Shown: positions 1 to 6,676, counted from the stretch's first letter. The stretch: 12,856 nucleotides of DNA from Pseudomonadota bacterium (GCA_018241865.1 JAFECY010000081.1:1-12856); one strand, 5' to 3'. The notes: generated from the sequence alone by a model not told the origin. Program-made: numbers and translations.

Positions 1-2
1 CG

Positions 3-116
3 CAGGGTTTGCAAAATTTGCAGACCGTGTTGGCCGATGCCGGTAACGCTGCCATGCAAACCGCTAAAATTCAAAACGTGTTGCTGACCGAATTTTTGAT
101 TCAAGTCGCGGATTAG
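3..116 (+). CDS. C-terminal end of an unidentified protein (partial)
   Basis: An open frame enters from the left edge and ends at TAG (114-116), giving the last 37 residues of a protein whose start lies outside the window. The tail is rich in Gln, Leu and Ala, has no Pro, and reads as an amphipathic helix ending in FLIQVAD. The other two + strand frames are closed by stops within the first 90 bases, which supports this frame. I do not recognise the family, and the fragment is too short to assign one. It points in the same direction as the flavoprotein gene that starts 43 bases later. Confidence 0.5.
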   Translation, partial: QGLQNLQTVLADAGNAAMQTAKIQNVLLTEFLIQVAD

Positions 117-131
117 TTTTCTCTCCAGTAT

Positions 132-161
132 CATGCGATCTTTCACTCGATTGATCGCATG
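132..161 (+). promoter_or_regulatory. Perfect 9-bp hairpin covering the start codon of the flavoprotein gene
   Basis: CATGCGATC (132-140) and GATCGCATG (153-161) are perfect inverted repeats around a 12-base loop. The right arm contains the ATG at 159. No T-run follows, so it is not a standard intrinsic terminator. In RNA it would bury the start codon in a stem. It could instead be a protein-binding palindrome. Its function is inferred. Confidence 0.45.
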
Positions 162-1415
162 TCTTCCGATTCTTCTCTTGTTCACACGACAGCCCGCACT
201 GTCATCGTCATCGGCGGCGGCCCGGCCGGCCTGATGGCGGCAGAGGCGTTGAGCGGCCACGGTCTGGCGGTGCACGTGTATGACGCCATGCCTTCGGTCG
301 GCCGCAAATTTCTGCTGGCCGGCAAGGGCGGCATGAATCTGACCCATGCTGAACCGCACGACGCTTTTCTGTCGCGCTACGGTAAACGTCGCAACGAGAT
401 GGCACCACTGCTGGCAGCGTTCGATGCTGCGGCGTTGCGGGACTGGGCTAGCGCGCTTGGCATTGATACTTTCATCGGTAGTTCGCAACGCGTTTTCCCG
501 GTTGGCATGAAGGCCGCGCCTCTGCTGCGCGCTTGGCTACATCGGCTGCGTACGCAAGGCGTGCAATTGCATATGCGGCATCGCTGGTGCGGTTGGGGTG
601 ACGATCACACTGTGCGCTTCACCACGCCTGCCGGTGAACAAACGGTGCGCGCCGACGCCGTGGTGTTGGCGTTGGGCGGCGGCAGTTGGGCGCGACTCGG
701 TTCCGATGGCGCGTGGGTGACGTGGCTCAGCGAGAGGAACGTGGATGTCGCGCCGCTGCGGGCGGCTAATTGCGGTTTCGATGTGGCGTGGAGCGCGCAT
801 TTTCGTGAGCGATTTTCCGGCCAGCCGGTGAAGGCAGTCAGCATGGCTTGGGTCGATCACAACGGCGACATGCAGCAGCGTCAAGGCGAATTCGTGGTGA
901 CGGCGAATGGCGTCGAAGGCAGTTTGATCTATGCTGCGTCGGCCGCATTGCGCGACACGATTGCCGCAGCGGGCAGCGTGACCGTCACGCTCGACCTAGC
1001 ACCCGGCCGCGATCTGCAGCGCGTGTTGCACGATGTCGCCCATCCACGCGGCGCGCGCTCGATGGCCAGCCACTTGCAAAGCCGAGTCGGCATTGCCGGC
1101 GTTAAATCGGGATTGCTGCGCGAATGCGCATCGCAGGCTTTTTCTGATCCGCAGCAATTGGCGCAGGCAATCAAAGCGCTACCATTGAAACTGATTGCAG
1201 CCAGACCCATCGGCGAAGCCATCAGCAGCGCCGGCGGCGTGGCGTTCGAGGCGCTCGATGCGAACTTGATGCTACGCGCCTTGCCGGGCGTGTTTTGCGC
1301 CGGTGAAATGCTGGATTGGGAAGCGCCGACGGGTGGGTATTTGCTGACGGCTTGCTTCGCTAGCGGTCGCGCGGCTGGACGCGGTGCGCTGGCCTGGCTG
1401 GATGCCGTTCGATAA
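159..1415 (+). CDS. BaiN/HI0933-type FAD-dependent flavoprotein (TIGR03862-like)
   Basis: Predicted soluble FAD/NAD(P)-dependent oxidoreductase of 418 residues, typical for the HI0933/BaiN family. The substrate is unknown. The N-terminus has a Rossmann dinucleotide-binding motif GGGPAG (residues 19-24). The family signature GRKFLLAGKGGMNLTH follows at about 48-63, and the C-terminal FAD-contacting block with GEMLDW and TGGYL lies at about 382-395. The layout best fits the subgroup annotated as TIGR03862 (PP_4765-like). No membrane segment or signal peptide is seen. The ATG at 159 is chosen because the protein then begins just before the first beta strand. No clear ribosome-binding site precedes it, and the codon sits in a hairpin stem (132-161), so translation may be weak or controlled. 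The DUF3147 gene follows after 13 bp and is probably co-transcribed. The family is secure; the reaction is not known. Confidence 0.93.
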   Translation: MSSDSSLVHTTARTVIVIGGGPAGLMAAEALSGHGLAVHVYDAMPSVGRKFLLAGKGGMNLTHAEPHDAFLSRYGKRRNEMAPLLAAFDAAALRDWASALGIDTFIGSSQRVFPVGMKAAPLLRAWLHRLRTQGVQLHMRHRWCGWGDDHTVRFTTPAGEQTVRADAVVLALGGGSWARLGSDGAWVTWLSERNVDVAPLRAANCGFDVAWSAHFRERFSGQPVKAVSMAWVDHNGDMQQRQGEFVVTANGVEGSLIYAASAALRDTIAAAGSVTVTLDLAPGRDLQRVLHDVAHPRGARSMASHLQSRVGIAGVKSGLLRECASQAFSDPQQLAQAIKALPLKLIAARPIGEAISSAGGVAFEALDANLMLRALPGVFCAGEMLDWEAPTGGYLLTACFASGRAAGRGALAWLDAVR

Positions 1416-1428
1416 AAGGGGCAGGCAT

Positions 1429-1779
1429 ATGTATTACTACCTTATCAAACTCGTTGTCTCTGCTGTCCTGATCGTGGCGGTTTCCGAGATCGCCAAACGC
1501 AACAGCGGCGTTGCCGCATTGTTGGCATCGCTGCCGTTGACTTCGCTGCTGGCTTTCGTTTGGATGCAGCAGGAAGCGGCCGGCTCGGAAAAAATCGCCG
1601 CACTGTCGTTGCAGATTTTCTGGTTGGTGCTGCCGTCGTTGCCGTTGTTCCTTTTGCTGGCGTATCTGCTGCGGCATGGCTGGAGTTTTTGGCCTGCGCT
1701 TGCGTGCGCCTGCACCGCTGCCGCCAGTTGCTACCTGCTGATGCTGCCCTTGCTGCGCAAGTTCGGCATGGACGCCTGA
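1429..1779 (+). CDS. DUF3147 family small inner-membrane protein
   Basis: Predicted integral membrane protein of 116 residues with about four hydrophobic helices (roughly 5-22, 28-46, 61-82 and 86-108). The pattern VSEIAKRNSGVAALLASLPL followed by a conserved mid-protein FWLVLPS stretch matches my recollection of DUF3147, a family of unknown function. An in-frame ATG at 1384 overlaps the upstream gene and would add a soluble 15-residue leader. The ATG at 1429 is preferred because AAGGGG at 1416-1421 gives a well-spaced ribosome-binding site and the protein then starts MYYYLIK, usual for the family. It is probably translated in an operon with the flavoprotein gene. No function can be assigned. 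Confidence 0.9.
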   Translation: MYYYLIKLVVSAVLIVAVSEIAKRNSGVAALLASLPLTSLLAFVWMQQEAAGSEKIAALSLQIFWLVLPSLPLFLLLAYLLRHGWSFWPALACACTAAASCYLLMLPLLRKFGMDA

Positions 1780-1856
1780 ATCGCTGCGGAGCGTGTTGTA
1801 CAGACGTTCGTATGTTGGCGAGACGCCGAAAAAGCCACAATGCGGGACGCCCGCAC

Positions 1857-1880
1857 GCCGGTGCTTGAGCCGGTGCTTGA
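1857..1880 (+). repeat. Perfect 12-bp tandem duplication upstream of the acyltransferase gene
   Basis: GCCGGTGCTTGA occurs twice in immediate succession (1857-1868 and 1869-1880) in the 156-bp gap after the DUF3147 gene. The second copy is followed by GATAAT-like sequence, but no convincing -35 box is present at the right distance. I see no clear promoter or terminator in the rest of 1780-1935. Confidence 0.7.
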
Positions 1881-1935
1881 TAATCAGGCAAACGCCGAGG
1901 AGAATGCTTGGTTATCGACAAGGGAGGCAAGCGGC

Positions 1936-3261
1936 ATGGCGACTAGGCAGGCGAGCAAAAGCAAGGCATCGATTGCGGCGACTGCCGCGCAACTGGTCGG
2001 TGCGCAAAAATTGCGACGCACATTACGGCGCGAATTGCGTCAGCCGAGCGGCTTTCAGTTGGCCGTCGCCGACGGCATCGACATGCTCGACGGCGCGCAC
2101 TGGGATCGCGTGGTCAATGCGTCCACTTTTTTCTTGAGCCGCTCTTACCTGCGCATGCTGGAACAATTCGGCCCGGAGAATATCGCGCCGCGCTATGCAC
2201 TGGTGTTCGCCGACGGTGCGCCGGTGGCGGCGGCCTATCTGCAGATTGCCAGCGTGGGCGGTGAACGGCTCGGCAAAAAATCAGCCGCGGTCGAGGCGAA
2301 GAATCCGCTGCACCTGATCGCCAAGGTCTTGAGTCCGGCCGCGCAGACCATCAGCGCCGGCCTGCGCGAGCGGGTGCTGGTGTGCGGCAACTTGCTCAGC
2401 TATGGTTTTCATGGCGTCGCCTTCGCGCCCGGCAGCGACAAGCGTGCGTTGTGGCCGGCGGTGGCCGAAGCGATCTACCGCATCCGCCGCGCCGAAAAAC
2501 TGTCCGGTCAGACCGACTTCATTCTTATCAAAGACGTGACGCCGCCGGAAGCCGACGACATCGCCATCCTCTCGCATTTGTCTTATCACCCGTTGGAAAC
2601 CGAACCAAACATGGTGCTGGAGATGCCGGCGCAGTGGCAGAATTACGACGGCTACCTGGCTAGCCTTGCCTCCAAATACCGCAGCGCGATCAAACAACAA
2701 GTGTTCAAACCGATCGAAGCGGCCGGTTATACGGTCGAGCACTTGCATGACTTAGTTGGGCACGCAGAGCGGCTGCACGACCTCTATCTGCAAGTGCACG
2801 AGAAGGCCGGCTTGCGACTGTTCACTCTGCCGGCGTCCTACTTCGGCGCACTGGCGCACAGTGCCGGCGACAACTTGTTGTGCAGCGTGATTCGGCGCAA
2901 GGGCGACGATAGCGACGATAGCGACATCCTCGGCTTCATCATCACCTTGAAGGATGGCGACATCGGCTACGGCTACCACATCGGCTACGACCGCACAGTT
3001 GCCGCCGACGTGCCGCTCTATCTGCGCCTGTTGCATGCCGCTATCGCCGACGGCCTCGCGCTTGGCTGCCGCTGCCTTTCGCTCGGCCGCACTGCGCTGG
3101 AACCGAAGGCCGGGCTGGGCGCACGACCGGAAGCGATTAGCGTTTGGATGCGCCATCGACAGCCGGTGATGAATTTGTTCGTACGCAATCTGCTGCGCGT
3201 GATTCCACACGAAGAAGCGCCGGAGCGTAGTCCGTTCAAGAAGGCGGGGGCAGGGAAGTGA
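1936..3261 (+). CDS. FemAB/GNAT-like acyltransferase (peptidogalycan biosynthesis / Acetyltransf_6 type)
   Basis: Predicted cytoplasmic acyltransferase of 441 residues. The C-terminal half carries the features of the BioF2-like/FemAB-like GNAT group: SKYRSAIKQQ at about 246-255, a GFIITL then GYGYHIGYD strand pair at about 333-352, a following long helix, and GRTALEPKAGLGARPE at about 384-399. Related proteins are often labelled 'GNAT family N-acetyltransferase' or 'peptidogalycan biosynthesis protein'; the natural substrate is unknown. The frame is open back to an ATG at 1840, but the ATG at 1936 is preceded by AGGGAGG (1921-1927), a near-perfect ribosome-binding site eight bases away, so I start there. 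The region upstream is low-complexity. The gene contains a short in-frame 9-bp repeat coding Asp/Ser (2903-2920). The gene ends just before a palindromic repeat that may terminate transcription. Confidence 0.85.
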   Translation: MATRQASKSKASIAATAAQLVGAQKLRRTLRRELRQPSGFQLAVADGIDMLDGAHWDRVVNASTFFLSRSYLRMLEQFGPENIAPRYALVFADGAPVAAAYLQIASVGGERLGKKSAAVEAKNPLHLIAKVLSPAAQTISAGLRERVLVCGNLLSYGFHGVAFAPGSDKRALWPAVAEAIYRIRRAEKLSGQTDFILIKDVTPPEADDIAILSHLSYHPLETEPNMVLEMPAQWQNYDGYLASLASKYRSAIKQQVFKPIEAAGYTVEHLHDLVGHAERLHDLYLQVHEKAGLRLFTLPASYFGALAHSAGDNLLCSVIRRKGDDSDDSDILGFIITLKDGDIGYGYHIGYDRTVAADVPLYLRLLHAAIADGLALGCRCLSLGRTALEPKAGLGARPEAISVWMRHRQPVMNLFVRNLLRVIPHEEAPERSPFKKAGAGK

Positions 3262-3284
3262 GAGGGTGATGAAAGTGGAATTTA

Positions 3285-3538
3285 TTAACCACGGCGACAC
3301 GGCGCACACGGCGAAAGCTCCCTCCCTTTCAAGGGGAGGGCTGGGGGCGAAGCAGGGAATTCTGGCGGTATGCCGCCAGCCTGCGTAGCAGTATCCGCCT
3401 GCAAGCGGATACGCGCCCTGCAAGGGGGGATGGGGTAACACTTACGATCTCATAACCCATCCCCCTCCCAACCTCCCCCTTGAAGGGGGAGGAGTGCATT
3501 TTGTTCTTGCGCCGTGCCCGCCGTGTCGCCGTGGTTAA
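3285..3538. repeat. Nested palindromic repeat, copy 1 (upstream of the MgtC gene)
   Basis: About 254 bp fill most of the gap between the acyltransferase and MgtC genes. The outer ends are inverted repeats: 3285-3313 and the complement of 3510-3538 agree over their first 20 bases and differ at about two of the next nine. They are built of CACGGCG-type units. Inside lies a second inverted repeat, with CTCCCTCCCTTTCAAGGGG at the left and its relative, a TCCCCCTCC...CCCCTTGAAGG stretch, at the right. The core 3316-3438 is almost identical to that of copy 2. It holds two small hairpins, CTGGCGG/CCGCCAG (3362-3379) and GTATCCGC/GCGGATAC (3391-3412). No reading frame in it looks real. It could act as a bidirectional terminator. 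Confidence 0.9.
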
Positions 3539-3560
3539 AAAAGTTTTTCCATGCATTCAT

Positions 3561-3610
3561 CACAATCAACTAAACAACCACGCCCACAAAACCACAACAA
3601 GCATAACAAC
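3561..3610 (+). promoter_or_regulatory. A/C-rich, G-poor leader before the MgtC gene
   Basis: Of these 50 bases, about 45 are A or C, with two G and three T. The stretch runs straight into the AGGAGA ribosome-binding site at 3611. Such RNA would be almost unstructured. This could help ribosome loading or, since it is C-rich and G-poor, Rho loading. No promoter is obvious between the repeat's end and this stretch. Confidence 0.4.
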
Positions 3611-3624
3611 AGGAGACGACCATC

Positions 3625-4386
3625 ATGATTTCATTTAACGAATTGCTGCCCTATTGGACCGGTAATGAAATCTCCATCAACATCGTGGTCTTTCTCAACC
3701 TGTTGGGCGCGCTGGTGTTGGGTTTGCTGGTTGGCTATGAACGTTCTTACCACGGCCGCGCCGCTGGCATGCGCACCTTTGGTTTGGTGTGCATGGCATC
3801 GGCGGCGTTGACGGTGATGGCCGGCTACCCTGAATATTGGTACGGTGCGCGTGCCGCACACGTATTCCACAATCTGACCGGCATGAGTTTGCCCGATCCG
3901 ACGCGCATCATTCAAGGCACCGTCACCGGCATCGGCTTTCTCGGCGCCGGCGTGATCGTCAAAGATGGTTTTAGTATCAGCGGGCTGACCACCGCTGCGT
4001 CGATCTGGACTTCGGCTGTCATCGGTGTGATGGTCGGACTTGGTTTTTACGCCTCCGCCATCATGCTGTCGGTGTTGTCGGCCGGCTGCATGATCGTTGT
4101 CTCACGTTTGCAGGGCAAGCTGCCTTCGCGTCAAGCGATTGCGATGACGTTGAAGTTCAACAAAGGCTTCGTACCGCGCGAAGCGGCATTGCGCCAGATG
4201 GCGCGCGAGCGCGGCTACGAAATCGCCAGCGGCACGATCGCGGTCAACTACAGCGCCGGTCAAGCCGAATGGCACTTCGTCGCCATCGCCAACCATGACG
4301 TGCAAGCGCGTCTGACTGATCTGGCGCAGGAGATGAGTGTGTTCGAGGGGGTGGATAGTTTTCATCTTTCTTATGCGCGGAATTAG
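3625..4386 (+). CDS. MgtC/SapB family inner-membrane protein
   Basis: Predicted inner-membrane protein of 253 residues. The hydrophobic N-terminal domain (about 20-160, four to five helices) has the family hallmarks: LLVGYER at 34-40, GMRT at 48-51, and DPTRIIQGTVTGIGFLGAG at 91-109, followed by TTAASIWTSAVIGVMVGLG at 122-140. A soluble C-terminal domain (about 168-253) resembles the ACT-like tail of MgtC proteins. Known members support survival at low magnesium or in host cells, in Salmonella by inhibiting the F-type ATP synthase; the role here is not shown by the sequence. AGGAGA at 3611-3616, eight bases before the ATG, sets the start. The gene stands alone between two directly oriented copies of the same repeat, so it could be lost or duplicated by recombination between them. 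No Mg-sensing leader could be recognised. Confidence 0.94.
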   Translation: MISFNELLPYWTGNEISINIVVFLNLLGALVLGLLVGYERSYHGRAAGMRTFGLVCMASAALTVMAGYPEYWYGARAAHVFHNLTGMSLPDPTRIIQGTVTGIGFLGAGVIVKDGFSISGLTTAASIWTSAVIGVMVGLGFYASAIMLSVLSAGCMIVVSRLQGKLPSRQAIAMTLKFNKGFVPREAALRQMARERGYEIASGTIAVNYSAGQAEWHFVAIANHDVQARLTDLAQEMSVFEGVDSFHLSYARN

Positions 4387-4404
4387 ATGAACGGCCAAAT
4401 GCAT

Positions 4405-4666
4405 TGACCACGGCGAACACGGCGAACACGGCGAAAAACCAAGCTCCCTCCCTTTCAAGGGGAGGGCTGGGGGCGAAGCAGGGAATTCTGGCGGTATGCC
4501 GCCAGCCTGCGTAGCAGTATCCGCTTGCAAGCGGATACGCGCCCTGCAAGGGGGGATGGGGTAAACCTCACATCGCCCCATCGCCCCATCCCCTCCCGAC
4601 CTCCCCCTTGAAAGGGGAGGAGTGTTCAGGGTTTTGCGCCGTGTTCGCCGTGCCCGCCGTGGTTAG
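4405..4666. repeat. Nested palindromic repeat, copy 2 (between the MgtC gene and the zinc operon)
   Basis: About 262 bp with the same structure and orientation as copy 1. The outer inverted ends consist of iterated nine-base CACGGCGAA units (left from 4408; right ending CCGTGG at 4657-4662). The core 4442-4564 has the same length as 3316-3438 (123 bp) and differs at one base, which makes its second hairpin (4517-4538) a perfect 22-base palindrome. The right inner arm (about 4565-4622) differs more from copy 1 than the core does. No credible gene lies inside. The element ends about 10 bp before the predicted -35 box of the zinc operon. Confidence 0.9.
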
Positions 4667-4672
4667 AAAGGT

Positions 4673-4703
4673 TTGATCCCCGCAATCCCCCTAGTTGTAT
4701 AAT
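4673..4703 (+). promoter_or_regulatory. Probable promoter of the zinc operon
   Basis: A perfect -10 hexamer TATAAT (4698-4703) follows a TTGATC -35 candidate (4673-4678) with a rather long 19-base spacer. Transcription would begin near 4710, giving a short leader of about 30 bases before the GTG at 4740. A Zur operator would be expected here, but I cannot identify a convincing palindrome. Confidence 0.5.
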
Positions 4704-4739
4704 GCGCCCCATCCACTTCAATTCAATCCGCTCCGCGCA

Positions 4740-5057
4740 GTGAAACTCCGTCGCACATTGCTGACTGCCTTGCTGGCCATGATGCTGCTCTTGTCGCAGC
4801 AGCTCGGCCACATGCACGCCATGTCGCATCTGGCCGATGGTCGTGTCAACTCGTCGCACAATAAGCAGTTGCCGGTCGAGAAAGTCTGCGAGCTCTGTCT
4901 CGCGTTCTCGGCGGTCGGCGCGGCGCTGACCAGTTCGTTCCCCCCGCTGCCGACAACCGCCGCCGTCTATCCGCTGGCCGTCGTCGTCGCGCCGCAATTC
5001 CCGGCGCTGGCTCGCGTCGCCGCCTTCCGCTCTCGCGCACCTCCCGCCGTTCTCTGA
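4740..5057 (+). CDS. Small exported His/Cys protein at the head of the zinc operon
   Basis: Product of 105 residues, not assigned with certainty to any family. The N-terminus (KLRRTLLTALLAMMLLL) reads as a signal peptide or membrane anchor. It is followed by QQLGHMHAMSH, which has three closely spaced histidines, and then KVCELC, a CxxC pair, at about residues 44-49. A short hydrophobic stretch and a Pro/Ala-rich tail complete it. The overall layout is reminiscent of DUF2946-type proteins. Histidines plus CxxC in the first gene of a zinc operon suggest, by inference, a metal-binding or sensing role in the periplasm. The GTG at 4740 is chosen because it starts a proper signal peptide; the frame upstream runs into the -10 box and offers only a TTG. 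The ribosome-binding site is weak. A terminator-like hairpin separates it from the porin gene. Confidence 0.7.
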   Translation: MKLRRTLLTALLAMMLLLSQQLGHMHAMSHLADGRVNSSHNKQLPVEKVCELCLAFSAVGAALTSSFPPLPTTAAVYPLAVVVAPQFPALARVAAFRSRAPPAVL

Positions 5058-5071
5058 TTGCCTGATTCGAG

Positions 5072-5096
5072 CCATGCCCTATCGCGGCATGGTTTT
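5072..5096 (+). terminator. Terminator-like hairpin between the small protein and the porin gene
   Basis: CCATGCC (5072-5078) pairs with GGCATGG (5086-5092) around a seven-base loop and is followed by TTTT (5093-5096), with another T-run at 5104-5111. The stem is only 7 bp and the first T-run is short, so partial termination inside the operon seems more likely than a full stop. It would make the first gene more abundant than those that follow. Confidence 0.5.
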
Positions 5097-5124
5097 CGTC
5101 ATTCTTTTTTTCAGAGAGATTTCC

Positions 5125-6525
5125 ATGTCCAAGAATTCCCTTGCAGGAGCCGCGCTGGCTCTTGCTGCGGCTATGCCGCACGCGGCATTTGCCGCTAGCG
5201 ACCACGACCTGCAACAAATACGCAACGAGATTGCACAAATGAAGGCTGGCTACGAAGCGCGTATCCAGGCGTTGGAACAACGACTGCAGCAAGCTGAAGC
5301 GAAGACCGCCGTCGTAGCGCAACAGCAGGCTCAGGTGGCAAGCGCCGCACCTGTTGCTGTTGCATCTGCTGCGCCGGCCGCCACAGCCAACGCCTTCAAT
5401 CCCGCCGTCTCGCTCATCCTCGGCGGCACCTACGCCAATCTGTCGCAAGATCCGGCCAACTATCGCTTGCAAGGTTTCATTCCCGGCGACGATATCGGCC
5501 CCGGCAAGCGCGGTTTCAATCTTGGCGAATCGGAGCTGACCCTGCATGCCAATATCGATCCGCATTTTTCCGGCGCGCTGACTTTCTCGCTCGATGCCGA
5601 CAACAAGGCCAGCGTCGAGGAAGCCTTCTTCGAGGGCAAAGGGTTCGCCAGCGGCGTCAATGTCAAAGCCGGCCGCTTCCTGTCATCGGTCGGCTATCTG
5701 AATAGCCAGCATGCCCACGCGTGGGATTTCGTCGATGCACCTTTGGCGTATCAGGCTTTCCTCGGTGGACAATACAAACCGGACGGCTTGCAAGTGAAGT
5801 GGCTGGCGCCGACCGATCGCTTCATCGAGATCGGCGCGGAAATCGGCCGCGGTGCAGCTTTCCCCGGCAACGAGCGCAACAAAAACGGCTCCGGCGCGGG
5901 CGCGGTGTTCGCCCACATCGGCGACGATATCGGCGCAAGCCACAGTTGGCGTGCCGGCTTGTCTTATCTGAGCACCGTTGCTGCCGATCGCGGCTACGAC
6001 GATGTCAACAGCACCGGCGCGGCGGTGAACAATGCGTTTAGCGGCAGCAGCAAACTGTGGATCGCCGACGCCATCTACAAGTGGGCTCCGAACGGCAACA
6101 CCACCCAGCGCAACTTCAAGTTGCAGGGCGAGTATTTCCGTCGCAATGAAAACGGCACGCTGACCTACGACACCGCCGGCGCGGCCTTGACCGACGCTTA
6201 CGCCTCGGCGCAATCGGGCTGGTATTTGCAAGGCGTGTACCAGTTCATGCCGATGTGGCGTGTCGGCCTGCGTTACGACCGACTCAATTCGGGCACGCCG
6301 GATATTGGCCAGGTCAATAGCGGCGCGTTGACGGCGGCCGACTTCCGCAATCTCGCCGGCTACAAGCCTTCGCGCGGCAGCATCATGCTCGATTATTCAC
6401 CGTCCGAATTCAGCCGCTTCCGCTTGCAATTCGCGCGCGACCGCTCGCGGCCGGATGCCAGCGATAACCAGATATTCCTGCAATACATCATGAGTCTTGG
6501 TGTGCATGGCGCACATTCATTCTAA
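5125..6525 (+). CDS. Porin-like outer-membrane barrel protein with N-terminal coiled coil
   Basis: Predicted outer-membrane channel of 466 residues. Residues 1-23 form a signal peptide ending in AFA. Residues about 26-70 are a heptad-rich, Gln/Glu-rich coiled coil, as in OprP/OprO-type porins. After an Ala/Pro linker (about 71-87) the rest shows alternating short amphipathic strands with Gly/Asp/Asn turns, and the last residue is Phe, the usual assembly signal of outer-membrane barrels. There is no TonB box or plug domain, so it is not a TonB-dependent receptor. Its place directly before znuA-znuB suggests passage of zinc or a zinc complex, but phosphate or sugar porins look much alike and the substrate is inferred. 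The ATG at 5125 follows AGAGAG at 5113-5118. The stop codon at 6523-6525 nearly touches the ribosome-binding site at 6524-6529. Confidence 0.85.
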   Translation: MSKNSLAGAALALAAAMPHAAFAASDHDLQQIRNEIAQMKAGYEARIQALEQRLQQAEAKTAVVAQQQAQVASAAPVAVASAAPAATANAFNPAVSLILGGTYANLSQDPANYRLQGFIPGDDIGPGKRGFNLGESELTLHANIDPHFSGALTFSLDADNKASVEEAFFEGKGFASGVNVKAGRFLSSVGYLNSQHAHAWDFVDAPLAYQAFLGGQYKPDGLQVKWLAPTDRFIEIGAEIGRGAAFPGNERNKNGSGAGAVFAHIGDDIGASHSWRAGLSYLSTVAADRGYDDVNSTGAAVNNAFSGSSKLWIADAIYKWAPNGNTTQRNFKLQGEYFRRNENGTLTYDTAGAALTDAYASAQSGWYLQGVYQFMPMWRVGLRYDRLNSGTPDIGQVNSGALTAADFRNLAGYKPSRGSIMLDYSPSEFSRFRLQFARDRSRPDASDNQIFLQYIMSLGVHGAHSF

Positions 6526-6535
6526 GGAGCTTGCC

Positions 6536-6676
6536 ATGAAAAAATATTTCTCTGCAGTTGGCGACGCAATGCCAGCAAAAACATTGCACCACGGCGAGCA
6601 CGGCGGTCACGGCGAAATCAAAAAGTTTTCGTCGTGTTCGCCGTGGTTCAAGCCTAGTTTTGTCGGGAAGCGCATG
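6536..6676 (+). other. Alternative, longer 5' start of znuA running through a repeat
   Basis: AAGGAG (6524-6529) and the ATG at 6536 form the best translation start in the area, right after the porin stop. The frame is the znuA frame and stays open through the palindromic repeat at 6589-6646, adding 46 residues before the methionine at 6674. The added part is not a signal peptide and contains repeat-coded HHGEHGGHGE. Either the protein really carries this extension, or this start now yields a non-native precursor, or the 6674 start is used. Confidence 0.5.
6589..6646. repeat. Short outer-only copy of the palindromic repeat inside the 5' end of znuA
   Basis: This 58-bp inverted repeat runs from CCACGGCGAGCACGG to the mirrored CGTGTTCGCCGTGG. 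The ends match the outer arms of the two large copies near the MgtC gene, but the 123-bp core and the inner CTCCC/GGGAG arms are missing. It looks like the empty form of the composite element. It is read in frame with znuA. Confidence 0.85.

Noticed and set aside
1840..1935. Start of the acyltransferase at the ATG at 1840
   Set aside because: No ribosome site precedes it, the 32 extra residues are low-complexity with a tandem duplication, and the ATG at 1936 has a near-perfect AGGGAGG upstream.
3281..3542. TTAA next to both ends of repeat copy 1 as a target-site duplication
   Set aside because: TTAA reads as a continuation of the inverted repeat, and copies 2 and 3 show no matching flanks, so a duplication cannot be claimed.
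3329..3556. Open frames inside the repeats (also 4244-4549 and 4102-4581 on the minus strand)
   Set aside because: They arise from the repeat sequence itself, overlap the ends of real genes, and give low-complexity translations such as SPLAGR/ASGYCYAGWRH without domain features.
4408..4436. CACGGCGAA units resembling a tiny CRISPR or tandem array
   Set aside because: The units abut with no spacers and occur as mirrored ends of a palindromic element, so they are arms of the repeat and not an array.
4695..4739. Extension of the small zinc-operon protein to a TTG start at 4695
   Set aside because: The TTG overlaps the predicted -10 box, and the added residues would precede and spoil the signal-like N-terminus. 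GTG at 4740 fits better.
4660..4740. A Zur operator at the zinc-operon promoter
   Set aside because: The segment around the TATAAT box lacks a convincing long A+T-rich palindrome of the Zur type; only the promoter itself is supported.
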